Part shown: one piece after another, positions 22,640 to 34,212 of the stretch
Numbering within the stretch: the first letter of the stretch is position 1
How the letters are laid out: each line of letters begins with the position of its first letter
Assembly: GCA_036023115.1 (NCBI GenBank)
Contig: JAYKKT010000079.1
Location: 10,965,501 to 11,029,500, forward strand
From: Brasenia schreberi
Taxonomy: Eukaryota > Streptophyta > Magnoliopsida > Nymphaeales > Cabombaceae
DNA length: 64,000 bases
Direction: 5' to 3'
Notes under the pieces: model-generated
Databases searched by the model: none
Told to the model about the DNA's origin: nothing
The model's input: only the letters and a program-made list of their open reading frames with translations
Made by a program: the position numbers and the translations under genes

Positions 22640-25549
22640 CTACTTAAGGGGCAGGTTAGGACATCCAGTTGTTTGAGAACAAGTTTGCAATATATTGCAA
22701 GGCTCAAATGCCTCGAATCTCTATTATTAAACCTATGAATTGAATTGGCTTGAATATATGATAGTCCCTGAATAAATGTTTAATAAGAGTCCTTGCACAA
22801 ATAAAATAATAAGATCTCCTAGAACGAATAAATCTCAAAAGCAAGATACTTTAATAAAGTGGAATCAAATGAAACCATATATAATCCCCTGGAATCAAAT
22901 GAAACCATATATAATCCCCATAAGATCTCTAAGTACACTCCACCAAATTAGATGTGGGTCTCTCATCCAAAAGTGGGGCCTACGCAACCAAATGTGAGCC
23001 CCACACGCAACAAAACTTGAGCTAGGATTGAATCATGGCAGCTCGAACACGGGCCAGTGACCTAAGATAGCACTACTAAAGCCACCAAATGTGTCTACCA
23101 CCACCACCAATTCTCAAACCAACATCACCACGAGTTACAGCAGATTTGCATGTTACCACACTCCTCCTAGTTTAGTCCAAAGACCGCTCCAGTACCACCA
23201 AATGTGGTAGATTTCACAGGCACCGAAAAACTTCCAAGTGGTGTAATCTGCCATCGTGTCTTAACCATTATGCCATGTTTTCCACAAGGTAAGTGTAATG
23301 GTCATCCACCAGCAAAGGGGAAATCCAAAGGTGTCTGATTTCAACCAAAAAATCTGCGTAAAATGAAAGCATAAACTCACATACCTCTTAAGCACTTGAA
23401 CACAAGAGATATCAAAGCCTCAAAAGAGGTTTTCTTTATTAATCAATAGTTCTCCAAACAATACAAACCAAGGAATTCACGCGACAATCCCAAAGCACCG
23501 CCTGGTGGCCCAGCCCGAGAATCGCCTGACTCTACGAGTTAGAGACTCCACCTACCTCATTGGGTGAACCCTCTACATGTCTATTTTGGTTCCCTTATAA
23601 AGCATGGGAACCGATATATGGATCCTAATGTGCGGCCTAACCTAGCCCCAACCCAACTCATAGACTAAATAACCAAGTACCAAGACTTCCTACTGGAACT
23701 AATATGCCTTGACTCGACCCAAACAAGGATTTGACTCATGCACATTCTTGCGGAACCCTAGGGCTCCAACAACCCAAATAAGGAACCCAAAATACATAAG
23801 ATAGTCCAAATGTATATCATCAAGTAGAAACCTCCCCAATGCTAGTTTTGGCGCTTGTGCATGTGCCAATGGGATGCTAGTTTTGGCTATGTAACATATA
23901 GGGGTAATAAAAAATATTCTTCCCTCACCTTCAATTTTGTGAAAGATCTTGGTCCTCAAGGTTTTACCTGATAGTTGCTGAACCTTACTATCCCTATTGC
24001 CTCACTTGATAACTAAGATTTTGATAAGGTATGCTTGGTATCATTAACTTGCCAAGCGACTAACTATTAGAGACCAATGAGAGGGATTTTCCTTTTCAGT
24101 TCTTTGACTCATATCCTTGTTTGAGAGAGGCTCTTGATGTTGTCCCTTGATGGCCCAGCACTATAGAAGTACGATCTTGTTGGAGGATTATCAACTGAGA
24201 CTCATTAACTATAGCATGGACTCATCTACTAATAATAACTCCAAATCATGTAACATCGGTTGTAAGCAATTACATTGACGTTTCCTTGGTTGCTCCAATT
24301 AGTCGGCCCAAGCCTTCAGTTTCTACCCCTTCTCAAAAGAAGATTTCTGGCCTGGCTGCCAAGACGAAGGCCAAATCCCTTGTGTTCATCATTGTATTCT
24401 CTGTGGTGAATTTTTAAGTGAGTCATATTGTGCCAACATATGAACTTCATGACCATGGTTCAGATGCTATCAACAATAAACTCTCCCTCATGCATGAAAC
24501 ACATTTGGATCAAGTCTCGAGGTCTTGGGATCATCAACCTTATGGTTTTAACACATCTCACAACTTTGAGGGTTCTTTCTGAGTTGTGTTTTAAGACATC
24601 CTTTTGCGGCATCCACCATCAAGTCAATACTTCTTAGCTTGCAATTATTATTCGACCTTTGGGAAAATGTTTTTCTTCTTAAATTAGCAAATCAAGTGAA
24701 AAAGTCTTTCAGTATCTGTATCGAGGTTTGTTAATAGTTTGAGGCTCAATGTATCCAAAAGACATCCGCGCAATCCCAACTTGCCTCAATCTATTATCTT
24801 TGGGAGTGGATTTGTTCTCATTCTCATGAAGTAGTTGTCACTACTGAAGTCTATCTCGAGGTTTCTACGAAGTTCGAGGAGGTGTCTTCACATGTCAAAG
24901 ACTTAGAGAATGAGAGGACGATAAGCTTTCAAGGGACTACTTGACATCTTTTATAATCATCATTGTAAGCTTACTCCGTCTCAAGTGTTGTCTGATCTCA
25001 ATGTTTTGATGTCCCAAGCATGAGTCACCGGTGAAGCAAAATTTAAGTTATCTTGAGAATTTGCTTAGACATAAGAATTACATGTCATGTTGTCTCAACA
25101 ACAAGATGTCCACAAGGATGTTGAGCTTAGTACCATCAAGATCAACGACCTTAAGGGATACTAGTGAGGCTCAAAAGGATCTTCTAAGAGACGTTTAGGG
25201 ATAAAATAAGCAAGATGAGGGGTTAGAACTGTAAACTTAACTTTATCATGCCTATATAAATATATGGTTTAAAACTTTTACACGTGTTTATTTGTGACAT
25301 ACATTAATTGTCTTTGCTTTTACGGTTCAATCCCCTACTTTTCATCGCACTAAGGTTTTTGAAAGGTCGGCATAATTATCTTTTATTCTTCTGATGTCAC
25401 TTGGAAACTTGATCAATGCTTCTAATATTGAGTAGAATATTACATGGGCTGATATTGGAAAGACAGCTTGCTTGATGTTTATAAAAAGGTAGTTTATGCC
25501 CTTCTTCCTTCAACACTCTTTTCGAATGTCTACTAAAATTTTTGAGTCT
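22640..25549. other. Intergenic or retroelement-derived DNA, no gene recognised
   Basis: The area right of the gypsy gag would be its leader and 5' LTR, but neither a primer site nor a partner repeat could be placed. The stretch at 23380-23960 has LTR-like texture. Plus-strand pieces at 24280-25200 (for example VSTKFEEVSSHVKDLENE near 24860-24930) look like a coiled-coil tail of a transposon protein. It contains a perfect short tandem duplication listed separately. Confidence 0.35.
22861..22920. repeat. 30-bp tandem duplication
   Basis: Two adjacent 30-bp units (22861-22890 and 22891-22920), each starting GGAATCAAATGAAACCATAT, differ only at the last base. This is recent slippage or local duplication with no apparent function. 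Confidence 0.95.
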
Positions 25550-27205
25550 TTCTACCCTAGTCTTTGTTGTCCTCTTTCTTTCTTTTCTCAAAATACTTCT
25601 ATGACTCCAAATACCAAACGCAAGAAAAAACAAGTAGTTACTTCATACCTGGATACTCACAACAGGTTACCATGAGTCCTATTTGAGGAACAATTCTAAT
25701 CATTTTCTTCTTGGTCCGATCGTCTCACTTAGAAAAAGCTCATGGGTTGTAGAAGAAGTCATCAATCTAGATACTATGCCTATCCATGTGAGTTGGTCTA
25801 GGTAAAACTGCTTTCCATAAGAACCTCATACATGGCTGAAGTATTCCAAAACATATGTTTGATGGCTCTACACAATGAGTGCCAAGTGCACGGAAGATTG
25901 ACATCAATGAAATATTTATCACCTTATTTACTATTCCCCACTCGTCTTTATAATGACTTAATCTTGGCTTGTTAGGATTCTTGTCTCCTATTATCAATCG
26001 TTTCGTCCTCAAATTGGGCATGGTTGGCCCTATACTTATAGATGGGCATGCCATTATTGGTCTTCATTATGATGGCACTGAACTCCATGCCCTTGGCTCC
26101 CGTAGCTTCAAACTCTCTTTTTATTCAAAGAATATAAGGGATTCCTCGATCCAATGCTTATCAATTGAGAGAGGTAACTATGGACAAGCATGCTAGTTTT
26201 CTTATATTCTTGCTTTGTAAATTTATTTTTTACTGAAATGGCATGCTGGCTGCCATGAAGTATCACATTATTATTGAAGTATTGATCTTTGGATGCCGCT
26301 TCAATTTTTGTTCCTTCCTTATTAGCAGCAATTGATACACATTTACTTTCCATTCTGCTAATGAAAATCTACTCAATAATGCCTCTAAACCATGGTGGTT
26401 GTTCCAGTGTTGGACATATCTATATTTTCCTCAATTGAGTAGTATTGCTAATCCAAAGTGACTCCCTAGCTCCAACGGTGTGAATTCTTTTTGGGTAGAG
26501 TTTTGTTGAGACTTTGACCACAAATTAGTGCATTATTAGTTTGTCTTGACCAATTATTCCATTTAGGATCCTCCAATAAACCTTTTTACATCAAGTTGGG
26601 CATTATCGATAGATTGGTTGTGGTTTTTCTGCTTTTGGGATTTACTAAGTGGGGTTGGGTATCATCTTTTTCTTCCAATCCAAAGATGGATAAAAGATAT
26701 TATCCCAATGTTTGGTCCAATAATTCAAGTTGTAAAAAGGATCCCGAGCCCCATTTATCTAAACATAACTTTAGGAAGTGGTATGTCTACTTCAAACTCA
26801 CTAGCATCCAAGGTAGCCACAACCAAACTGCAATTAGAGGAGGACTTCCTCTATGGTGAGTTCACATACAATCCAGGAGTGACTAATGAGTATGAGTGGT
26901 GGCCAACAATAATCTTTGAAATTTTTTATAAAGAACCGATAGAGTTTCTCCATATCTTTACTAGCTCGATCATCATTGGATCCAAATCTTTACCATCTTC
27001 ATTGATCAACCCAAGTAAATCTCCTCCCAAACCTCTTCACTCTAGAAGTGTCCCATCTACATTTATGGTAAGGTTTTTAACATCTTGTGTTGATCGTGTA
27101 TTAGATAGTTACCTTACCATCTACCATTTTCACATAGGATCTCATTTTGGACTCCAAAGACAAAGACTGCATTCCATTATCTTAAAGAAGATTTTGACTT
27201 ATTGA
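25550..27205 (+). pseudogene. Plant mobile domain (PMD)-type protein relict
   Basis: Plus-strand translation in two or three frames gives a series that resembles plant-mobile-domain proteins of transposons. There is a Lys-rich start (TPNTKRKKKQVVTSYLDTHN, about 25600-25660), VFQNICLMALHNECQVHGRL (25830-25890) and FVLKLGMVGPILIDGHAIIG near 25990-26050, which corresponds to the family's hydrophobic G-x-x-x-xTLxDV-xx-I/L-G box. FLIFLLCKFIFY (26195-26230) and WWLFQCWTYLYFPQL (26388-26435) match the family's conserved aromatic segments. An open frame of 195 codons at 26618-27205 continues it. Several stops are present. Known: such domains occur in plant genes (MAIL1 group) and in DNA transposons and Ty3 elements. 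It lies antisense to the gypsy fragment at 27850-28075. Confidence 0.5.
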
Positions 27206-27462
27206 ATTTTGTATCTTCACTTTTTAAACTCGATTATTGTTTGTCCATTTTCCTGACCTTGATCTTAGACAAAGGTCTCTTTTGAGGAGGGTTGTCATGA
27301 AGCCACATGGTTAAACAAAGTGTCCCTCTTTAGGACTTAGTAACGGAATCAAATATTGGCAGGGATATCATAGAGTGATCACCTTGATACTAATATCCCT
27401 CTCTAGATTCTAGATCTTACAAAACTAGGATAGCACTTGTGATGCGATAAGACTTTTAATAG

Positions 27463-27514
27463 AGGTCATACCAAGGGACCTTTGAGACAGGTCATACCAA
27501 GGGACCTTTGAGAC
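27463..27514. repeat. 26-bp perfect tandem duplication
   Basis: The unit starting AGGTCATACCAAGGGACC is present twice without interruption (27463-27488 and 27489-27514). It lies between the PMD relict and the gypsy fragment. No function is apparent. Confidence 0.95.
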
Positions 27515-27849
27515 AAGTATGTATGAAGCTAATGATTCACGTTGTAGGGCTCATGAGTGAATAGTGATTCTAGGATGTAATTTTTTTGATGTATCCTAGT
27601 AAATTACCAAAATGATCGCACAAGTAACGACAAACGACAATCATATCTCAATCAAGAATTGGACCCTATCCAGTGAGGAAGCACATAGTTGTGAGATGCT
27701 TGAGAGAAGTATGAGGAACATTGCATGGCTATTATATATTCCTTCAAGACAATCTTTTCTTCTAGCTAAACGACCAACTTATGATCATCCTATTCTTTAT
27801 TCTTATAATTCTTTAATTGTTTGACTTCATTCAATAAATTGCCCTTCCT

Positions 27850-28075
27850 AAATTGAAGGGTAATAGTTCTTCAAGTTTGCCATTGATGCTCCTTGAGTGT
27901 TCTTCTTCTTCAATCTCTACTAGTTTATATGCTCCTCCTAGTAGGATGCTCGATACAATATAAATCCTAACCATAATTAGGAGACCACATAGCAAATTGT
28001 AGGTCCTTTTTAGCTATTGGTAAGAATGCTTTCCATACCAAATCCCCATCTTAAAATTTTTAAGCCAAACATATG
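27850..28075 (-). pseudogene. Ty3/gypsy polyprotein C-terminus (after integrase), fragment
   Basis: The minus strand reads, across two frames, KRTYNLLCGLLIM then GGAYKLVEIEEEEHSRSING. This resembles the last part of gypsy polyproteins, where a W-x-GPY-V segment is followed by GAYKLxDLEGxxLxxxWN and the chain end. The preceding frame gives YVWLKNFKMG, corresponding to the R-NLKVGDLVL-type segment. The rest of pol is not visible upstream, where the probable LTR at 28808 begins. It is a short fragment with at least one frameshift. Confidence 0.5.
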
Positions 28076-29959
28076 TATTGTATGATCACGTCACTCGTTG
28101 TCACCCAACTCTCCATACTTAAGGGTGAACAATGCTAAATGTTCACCAAGGTATTTGCCTTCTTGTTTTGAGAAAGTGGTGAGCTTCAATTTAAAACTCC
28201 TCATGATGAGAGCTAGCATGTCAACCGACTAAAAGGAAGGCTTGCAATCAACCTCGATATCAAGTGCTTCGAGTTCAATGCTAAATGCATTTCAAATGAA
28301 GTCAATGACATTGTCTCGATTCAAAAACATGTCCTTGAGGTCGAGTTGTGGTTGGGGTGCATGCTCACTAACTAGTGGATACTATCGATTAGCCAACTGA
28401 AACTATATATATGCTTGGGGTAGGTGTGGTTCGGTTGGATATATAGGCTATTGTGGCAAAACCTACTGGACACAATCCATGACTTGAGGCGGTGGAGGAA
28501 AATTATACTAGCCTTGGTGTGTTGATGACAAACAACTTTAACTATTCAAATGCTACTTCATCGTTAGTCTCAGGATGTAAAGTGGATGGGGTATTCTCCC
28601 GATGTGATTGTGTTGCAAGAGAAGCTTAGGTCTAACTAGATGAATATTCTGGCATAGGTATCTATAAACTCTATATTGGTCACCTACGTTCGAAATAAGG
28701 AATAGAGAAAGCCATTGGGTACAATCGATCAGATTGAGTCTGCATACACTTTGTAATACCAGATAAAGGTACATCATCTCATTGGGCATGCCAAAGAATG
28801 TGTTTCCTGTAAACAACATTTTTAGTCTTATGCGGACTTAAGACCTTGCTTGTAGAAACTTGCGTAACTATACCAACAAAACTTTCAAAGAGATTTATCT
28901 GACTATTTGGCGATTTGTGGGAAAGTAGGTTCTTCTCGACGTAGGCCTTCTTCAACCGACGCTCAAGGGTTAACGTAGACGAATAGGAGGAATGATTTTG
29001 GAATCTAGAGTTTTCTCAAATTGATTTTGATTCAAAACCTTTTCTAAAACGACATCGATTTCACTTGGCCTGACTGAGTTTAGTTATTCGAAAACATAAT
29101 TGGTTCAAATTTACATCATAAAGTTTGTATTTTTTAGAGTCCTTTGTCGTGGTGGAAAAATGTCGAGAATTTTATCTTAGAGGGCATGAGATGTAAGGTT
29201 TTATTAAAAAAATTCTCTTATTTTTGGGTCTTTTGATAATCAAATAAAAATATGAGAAGAGCTTTTAACTAAATGCTATTCTAAAATCTAGACTAAGATT
29301 TATGGTCTTAGTAAAATGCTTATTTCTCACTAAATGAATTTTTTATTTTCATGATCTTTGTTAATTTGGAAAGATGTGGAAGTTAGATTAAGATGAAACC
29401 ACTCTTGAGGGATTTGAATACCTATGGACCGTGTTATAATTGTTTTACTGAATGACTCTTGCAAGATTAATATCATAGATAGGTTCAATTTTAGGTTGAA
29501 TCTAATCTTTAATGTCTTTTTATAAACCTTATGCACATCAAAAATTTATATAAATTTTATCAGATATGAGTCTGTTTGTGTCACTCAAAACAAAATTTAG
29601 AAGCATTTCGCTTGAAAATGACAGTTATAAAATTAGGAGATGACGCAAGGTTTGTGCATAGTTAGAAACAATCAATCCACTAAAAAAAGGGGAGAGGAGA
29701 TGATATAGCATATAAATATAGAAAATATGAGAATGTATAATATATATAGTATATTGGTATAGAAGAAACAAAAATTTGTGGAGTTTGTGGATTTTGGTCA
29801 CCTATAGACCTTTCCTTTCTTCAGATTGTAGTGACCCTTTCTTTTGCAATGATATTTCATGAAAAATGATTGCTTACTCTTTAAATACAATGGTTGGAGG
29901 CAAGAATTCTAAGCTTACAATAGGAATGAAACAAGAAAAGAGTTAAGAGGGTAACTTTA

Positions 29960-30004
29960 AGCTTTCTCTCTAGATCTCTCCCTTTCTCTCTCTCTCTCTT
30001 CTTT
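29960..30004. repeat. CT-rich microsatellite tract
   Basis: An irregular (CT)n run lies in the probable LTR leader region. The right copy has a shorter version near 35718-35752. Such tracts are common in plant LTR leaders. Confidence 0.85.
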
Positions 30005-30239
30005 TGATGAACTCCTCCTTGGGTCGGGAATGAGCTCGCTCACATTCTCCTTGGTTGGGTCTCTCAATCTTGGGTTTTTTTCTCTTTTTTTTGTTGACCA
30101 AGGTTCCTTATTTATACGCACCAAACTGGATCTTTCTTGGGTTATTGAGAGACATCCACATGTGGGAGGAGCAGTTGGACATGTATGACACGTGGTAGAA
30201 AGGCTGAATGGGTTGAAAGACATTCAGAAGTTGTTGGCG

Positions 30240-30440
30240 CACGTGTGACCGTGTCGGAGCTCGATGCCGCACATGCGTGCTAGCATGAAGGTTGTCGCAT
30301 GCTAGGATGTGGGCACCATGCACTAATGCATGGACGCCATGCTCCAACGTGTGGGTGCCACATGTCAGTGCATGGGCATCACGTACAGTGGTGGCATGCA
30401 TGGTGGATAATGGTGGCATCCCTGGTGGTCAATGGTGACA
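30240..30440. repeat. Degenerate minisatellite of about 24-30 bp units
   Basis: Units with the theme GCATGGACGCCATGCTCC or GTGTGGGTGCCACATGTC recur about six to eight times between 30240 and 30440. On the minus strand they translate to a matching degenerate peptide repeat (THTLEHGVHALVHGAHILAC), a side effect of units being near a multiple of three. The GC content is much higher than the neighbourhood. It is absent from the equivalent place in the right LTR copy. Confidence 0.7.
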
Positions 30441-30864
30441 CTTTTACACTTATCTCCTCCATGAGTTAATCGCTTTAACCTTTCTAAACCACTTTACTCT
30501 TCTAATAGGTGTAGGGTCGCTTAGTGTAGGATCTTATTCTATTAGGGGTATTTTAAGCTTTTCAGTTTTTTGTTCCAGATTATTGACTTTGTCCTTTTGT
30601 GCTCCATGAGTTCCTGGACATTCGAGGCGATAAATTGTTCCGCATCTCTTTAACTATTCTGGAACGCTCAAACCTTCTGATGGATGTAGGATTACTTGGT
30701 ATAGGATCTTCCTTAATGGGGGTATTTTTGACCTTTTAATTGATACTTTTTGCTTGGGCTTGAGCCATCGCTGAACCTCAGTCTTCTGAGTTTTTAAGAT
30801 CCTTCTCCTTCCTCCTCGATGTCATTAGCCAAATTTATTTGGTTCGCGACAAAGGTTGTTAACA

Positions 30865-33800
30865 CCACTAAAAATTTTCGTCCAATATTTCATTTATGAG
30901 TATGAATATTCCCTTTTCTTGATAGGGGACTCACTTCTTGAACTTCAGTTGTTCTAACTTCGGAGAGGACTCCTAGCCAAAGGGGATTCCATGGATCCAA
31001 TGAAAACATGACCATTACGGATGCACATGAGCATGAGGTCTGTGAGATGCAATGGATGGATAAAGTTGGAGACTCTATGAGATATTTTGGGAGCTTGATG
31101 AGATCCCACGAAGGTTGGTTTCCCTAAGTGGGATGACCTATATGCCCATTTTCTTAACGCTTTGGGGTTTTGTAAAATCCTTTTTGAAAGTTTCACTTTC
31201 TTAGTTTCCATTTGACATGACTTCTATCTCCTATATTTCCTCTAACTTCGGTTTTAGTTCTTTGTTACCCTCGTGAAGTTTCTTGATGTTGAAAAACTTA
31301 ACAATATTTCAAAACTCTAATTTTCACACTATAAAGCTTAATCCTCAAACAAAATGAGAATTAAATTGGTAGGTTATATTCCTTCTTTAGGATTATAATG
31401 ATAGACTTTTCTCCTTTGGGATAAATGGTATGGGGTATAGAGAGAATTCTCATAGTCCCTTTTGAAGCATCTCGTGGTACAAAAGGTGAATTTTGAGGAA
31501 AGCTTCCTTACTCTTTGAACTTTAGATTTTCTTTAGACTTGTATTTCTTTTGTAAGAAGACCTTATTGGAGGTTTTCTTTTTGGTTGGAGAGAATGAGAT
31601 GGGAAACAACTTATCCCTTTGGATACTCGATCTAATCAAGTATGCCCTTTTTTCATAATAGCATATACTATTTGAAAATATTTTACTATATTGAACTAGA
31701 CCCTATCTTATAAAATAAGGACTTTTGAAATATTATTTAATGATCTTGAAAACACTCCACATTTTCACCGAGCACTAATTCTTAATTAAGAAACATATAC
31801 TCAACTTAGTCCTCTTTTCAAGAAACTAAAGATGGGTTTTTGTAAAATCATTTTAAAAGAATTGGTGGTAGACTATAAGCAAGACATTTTGTGAGATATT
31901 GAGTGTCTATAGGGTCTACCATGTTTCTTCCATTGACGTCAATTAGCCAATATGTATTGTGAGTTGCTACTCCTCTTATGACATAGGGACCTTCCCAATT
32001 CAGCCGTCATTTTTTCAGATGATGGGATTTTTTCTCAAAAGTTTGTTAAAAGACTCATATCTTGTTGCCAAATTAGATATGAATCATCTAATGGCTTGGA
32101 GGCGACCCTGGAAGCTCCTAATTTGAATTAGGTTGGAAGGTGAAGTCATGTCTGTGATGACCCGACACTTAGAAGAGTTGACATCTATGCCCCTTTGGCT
32201 AACTAGAAACCCTAAAAGTTTTCCCAACTTATCCCTAAAGGAATTGACATAATTTTGACAAGTTATTTTTGGGTTTTTCTTTCAAAATTTTTGGGTTTTT
32301 TCCAGATTTTTAGGATTTTGGACATAATACATACACAATATACAAAACTCGTGATTAGACTCATGTTCAAGGAGGGTCCGAGGGTTCGGGTGTATCAAAG
32401 ATGCACACCTAGGGTGTGAAATGGTTGACATTCTTATGATGAACCCTAGGTGAAATCCAATGTGCCCCTAGGGGTGGACAATGTGAGTGCATGTGTATGT
32501 TAAGGGAGAACATGGTTGATCCCTTGTGAGATGGGAAGGCATGAGTTCCAAGTTAAATTATGGCCGGTACCTTGGTGGGTATGTGGAGGTTAGGGGAAGG
32601 TATGACCAACCCATCAGGCATGCATGGGATTGGACATGAGCCCCAATTTGGTGCAGGTGGAGATATGATTGTGCCCAAAGGATGTGATGTGCTCATAGGA
32701 AAGTGAAGCCCAAAGAGCTCACACTCTCATGGCACAACGGGAGAAGATGGGGAATGGTCTTCAAGGAGACCAAACTCAACAAGGGTGACTTCAAGCTTAT
32801 CACATATGAGGTGGGCTTGAGCCAAGGTTGGGTTCATATTCTCATTTGGACTTGAAGGACATATAGAACCTAGATGTGTCATAGTCGTAGGCTTGAGTTT
32901 ATGATGCAAACCTAGGCTCAAAGAGATTTATTTATGCATTATAGGGTTAGGTGTACCTAGGATATCAATCTATGTCTTAGGAATAACTATGTCTACAAAG
33001 TTTTGAATTTTATTTTTATTTTATCTTTCATTTAAATTTTTTTTTTATTGGTACGAGACTTTCGACACACCTTCATCTTTTGGTACATTGAGTGGGTTTG
33101 TGGATTCATGAGGGTAATTTAATGCATGGAATGCATGTGAACTATCCACCAATCATACACTAGGAAGAGGAGGATTGAGTACAAAGTTTTAGAAGGAATG
33201 AGTTTTAGGCATACTTTAGGCATACCTTTTTCGAGCTTGACTACCTTCCCATGGTGAGTGCAAGTTTTCTTGTATCCATGCTGAGGTGGCTCTGGCTCAT
33301 GCATAGCTTCAAGCTTCCGTTGCTTTGCTAGTCTTGACCGTCATCCTTGAAGCCTAGACTCGTGCAACACTTATTCTTCTATCTGCTTGTTTCTTTGGGA
33401 GGAAAAACCTCTAAAGTCTATGAAGTGGTGCTCATGAGAATGGAACCCATCGGAGCGCATGTTTTTAAAAATTCTGGGATGACTTGAGTGAAGAAGACTT
33501 CATGCCCCTCTCCACATGTGTGCCTAGCAATGTAGACTCCTTTTCCTTTCTTCTTCTTTTTTAAATTTTCACTTCCAATTTTCACAATTTCATCACTTGC
33601 AATTTTTTATTTTCAATTATTTTTGTTTTTTGAATAATTTCTACATGTTTTTGGTTTTTCCAAATATACTTTTTTTTTACATTTTTAGTAGAGGAAGGGG
33701 TATTATGAAATGGATGGCTAGTAGGGTTAGGAAGAGATATCTCAATCCAAACACTTGGTACTTTTGTGGGCTTATATCTTTCATTAAATTTTAAGATTAG

Positions 33801-34212
33801 TTTGGTTCTCCAAACATAGTTTGTCCAACTACGGACCCGAGACACAACTTCTTATGGGAAGAACATGACTCAACTTCATCAGCTTCTTAACTCAAGGCAA
33901 TAATCTCTCTTTCAATCTCAACTTTTTTATATAAAGACGATTCTATCTTCTTGAGCTTGAGATAGTGATTTGGGAAAAAAACGATTTTTAGAGCTTGAGG
34001 AAGCCTTGCTCGACTGATCTTTAAAGGAACCTTTTGATCATGACATGATGTATCCTTGGAGCTTTTGAACTTGTACTGGGAAGTTTTCGATCTATGGCCA
34101 AGTTTTGGAAAATGTTTAGAACATGACCTGAAAATAAATTGTTTTGAAAGAGTTTAACGAAATCAAAACGACTCCTCTAAGACCTAATTTCACTAGGCAT
34201 GTCATTTTATTT
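30865..34212 (-). mobile_element. Internal region of decayed Ty3/gypsy element
   Basis: The region between the two long direct repeats has almost no coding content left. Only the pol scraps at 31872-32166 are recognisable, on the minus strand, in keeping with the orientation inferred from the repeats. No primer site complementary to a familiar tRNA was seen next to 34213. Sequence at 32300-33600 has no similarity I can name. The element has clearly lost most of gag-pol through deletions. Confidence 0.5.
31872..32166 (-). pseudogene. Gypsy pol scraps: end of reverse transcriptase fused to polyprotein C-terminus
   Basis: From 32166 down, one frame reads IRSFQGRLQAIR then FISNLATRYESFNKLLRKN, the conserved segment at the end of gypsy reverse transcriptase (family: L-S-FxGxLxYIRRFISNLA). 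Within about 20 codons another frame gives NWEGPYVIRGVATHNTYWLI and DVNGRNMVDPIDTQYLTK, the W-x-GPY-V segment that follows integrase. RNase H and integrase, normally about 2 kb, are therefore deleted between them. The remnant confirms minus orientation. Confidence 0.65.

Larger units (their letters stand above)
28808..30864 (-). repeat. Left long direct repeat, probable 3' LTR of decayed gypsy element
   Basis: This stretch is collinear with 34213-36180 in the same orientation. Shared blocks include CTTATGCGGACTTAAGAC, AAAACGACATCGATTTCACT, GGAAAGATGTGGAAGTTAGA and the region of CT runs and TATA near 29960-30120. It starts TGTAAACAAC and ends near AACA, consistent with TG...CA ends. A TATAAATA box on the minus strand near 30110 suggests transcription toward lower coordinates, so this would be the 3' LTR. 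Relative to the right copy it lacks about 350 bp around 29660. It also contains the minisatellite listed separately, which the right copy lacks. Confidence 0.65.

Noticed and set aside
30108..30419. His/Ala repeat protein on the minus strand
   Set aside because: It is caused by minisatellite DNA with unit lengths near a multiple of three inside an LTR-like repeat.
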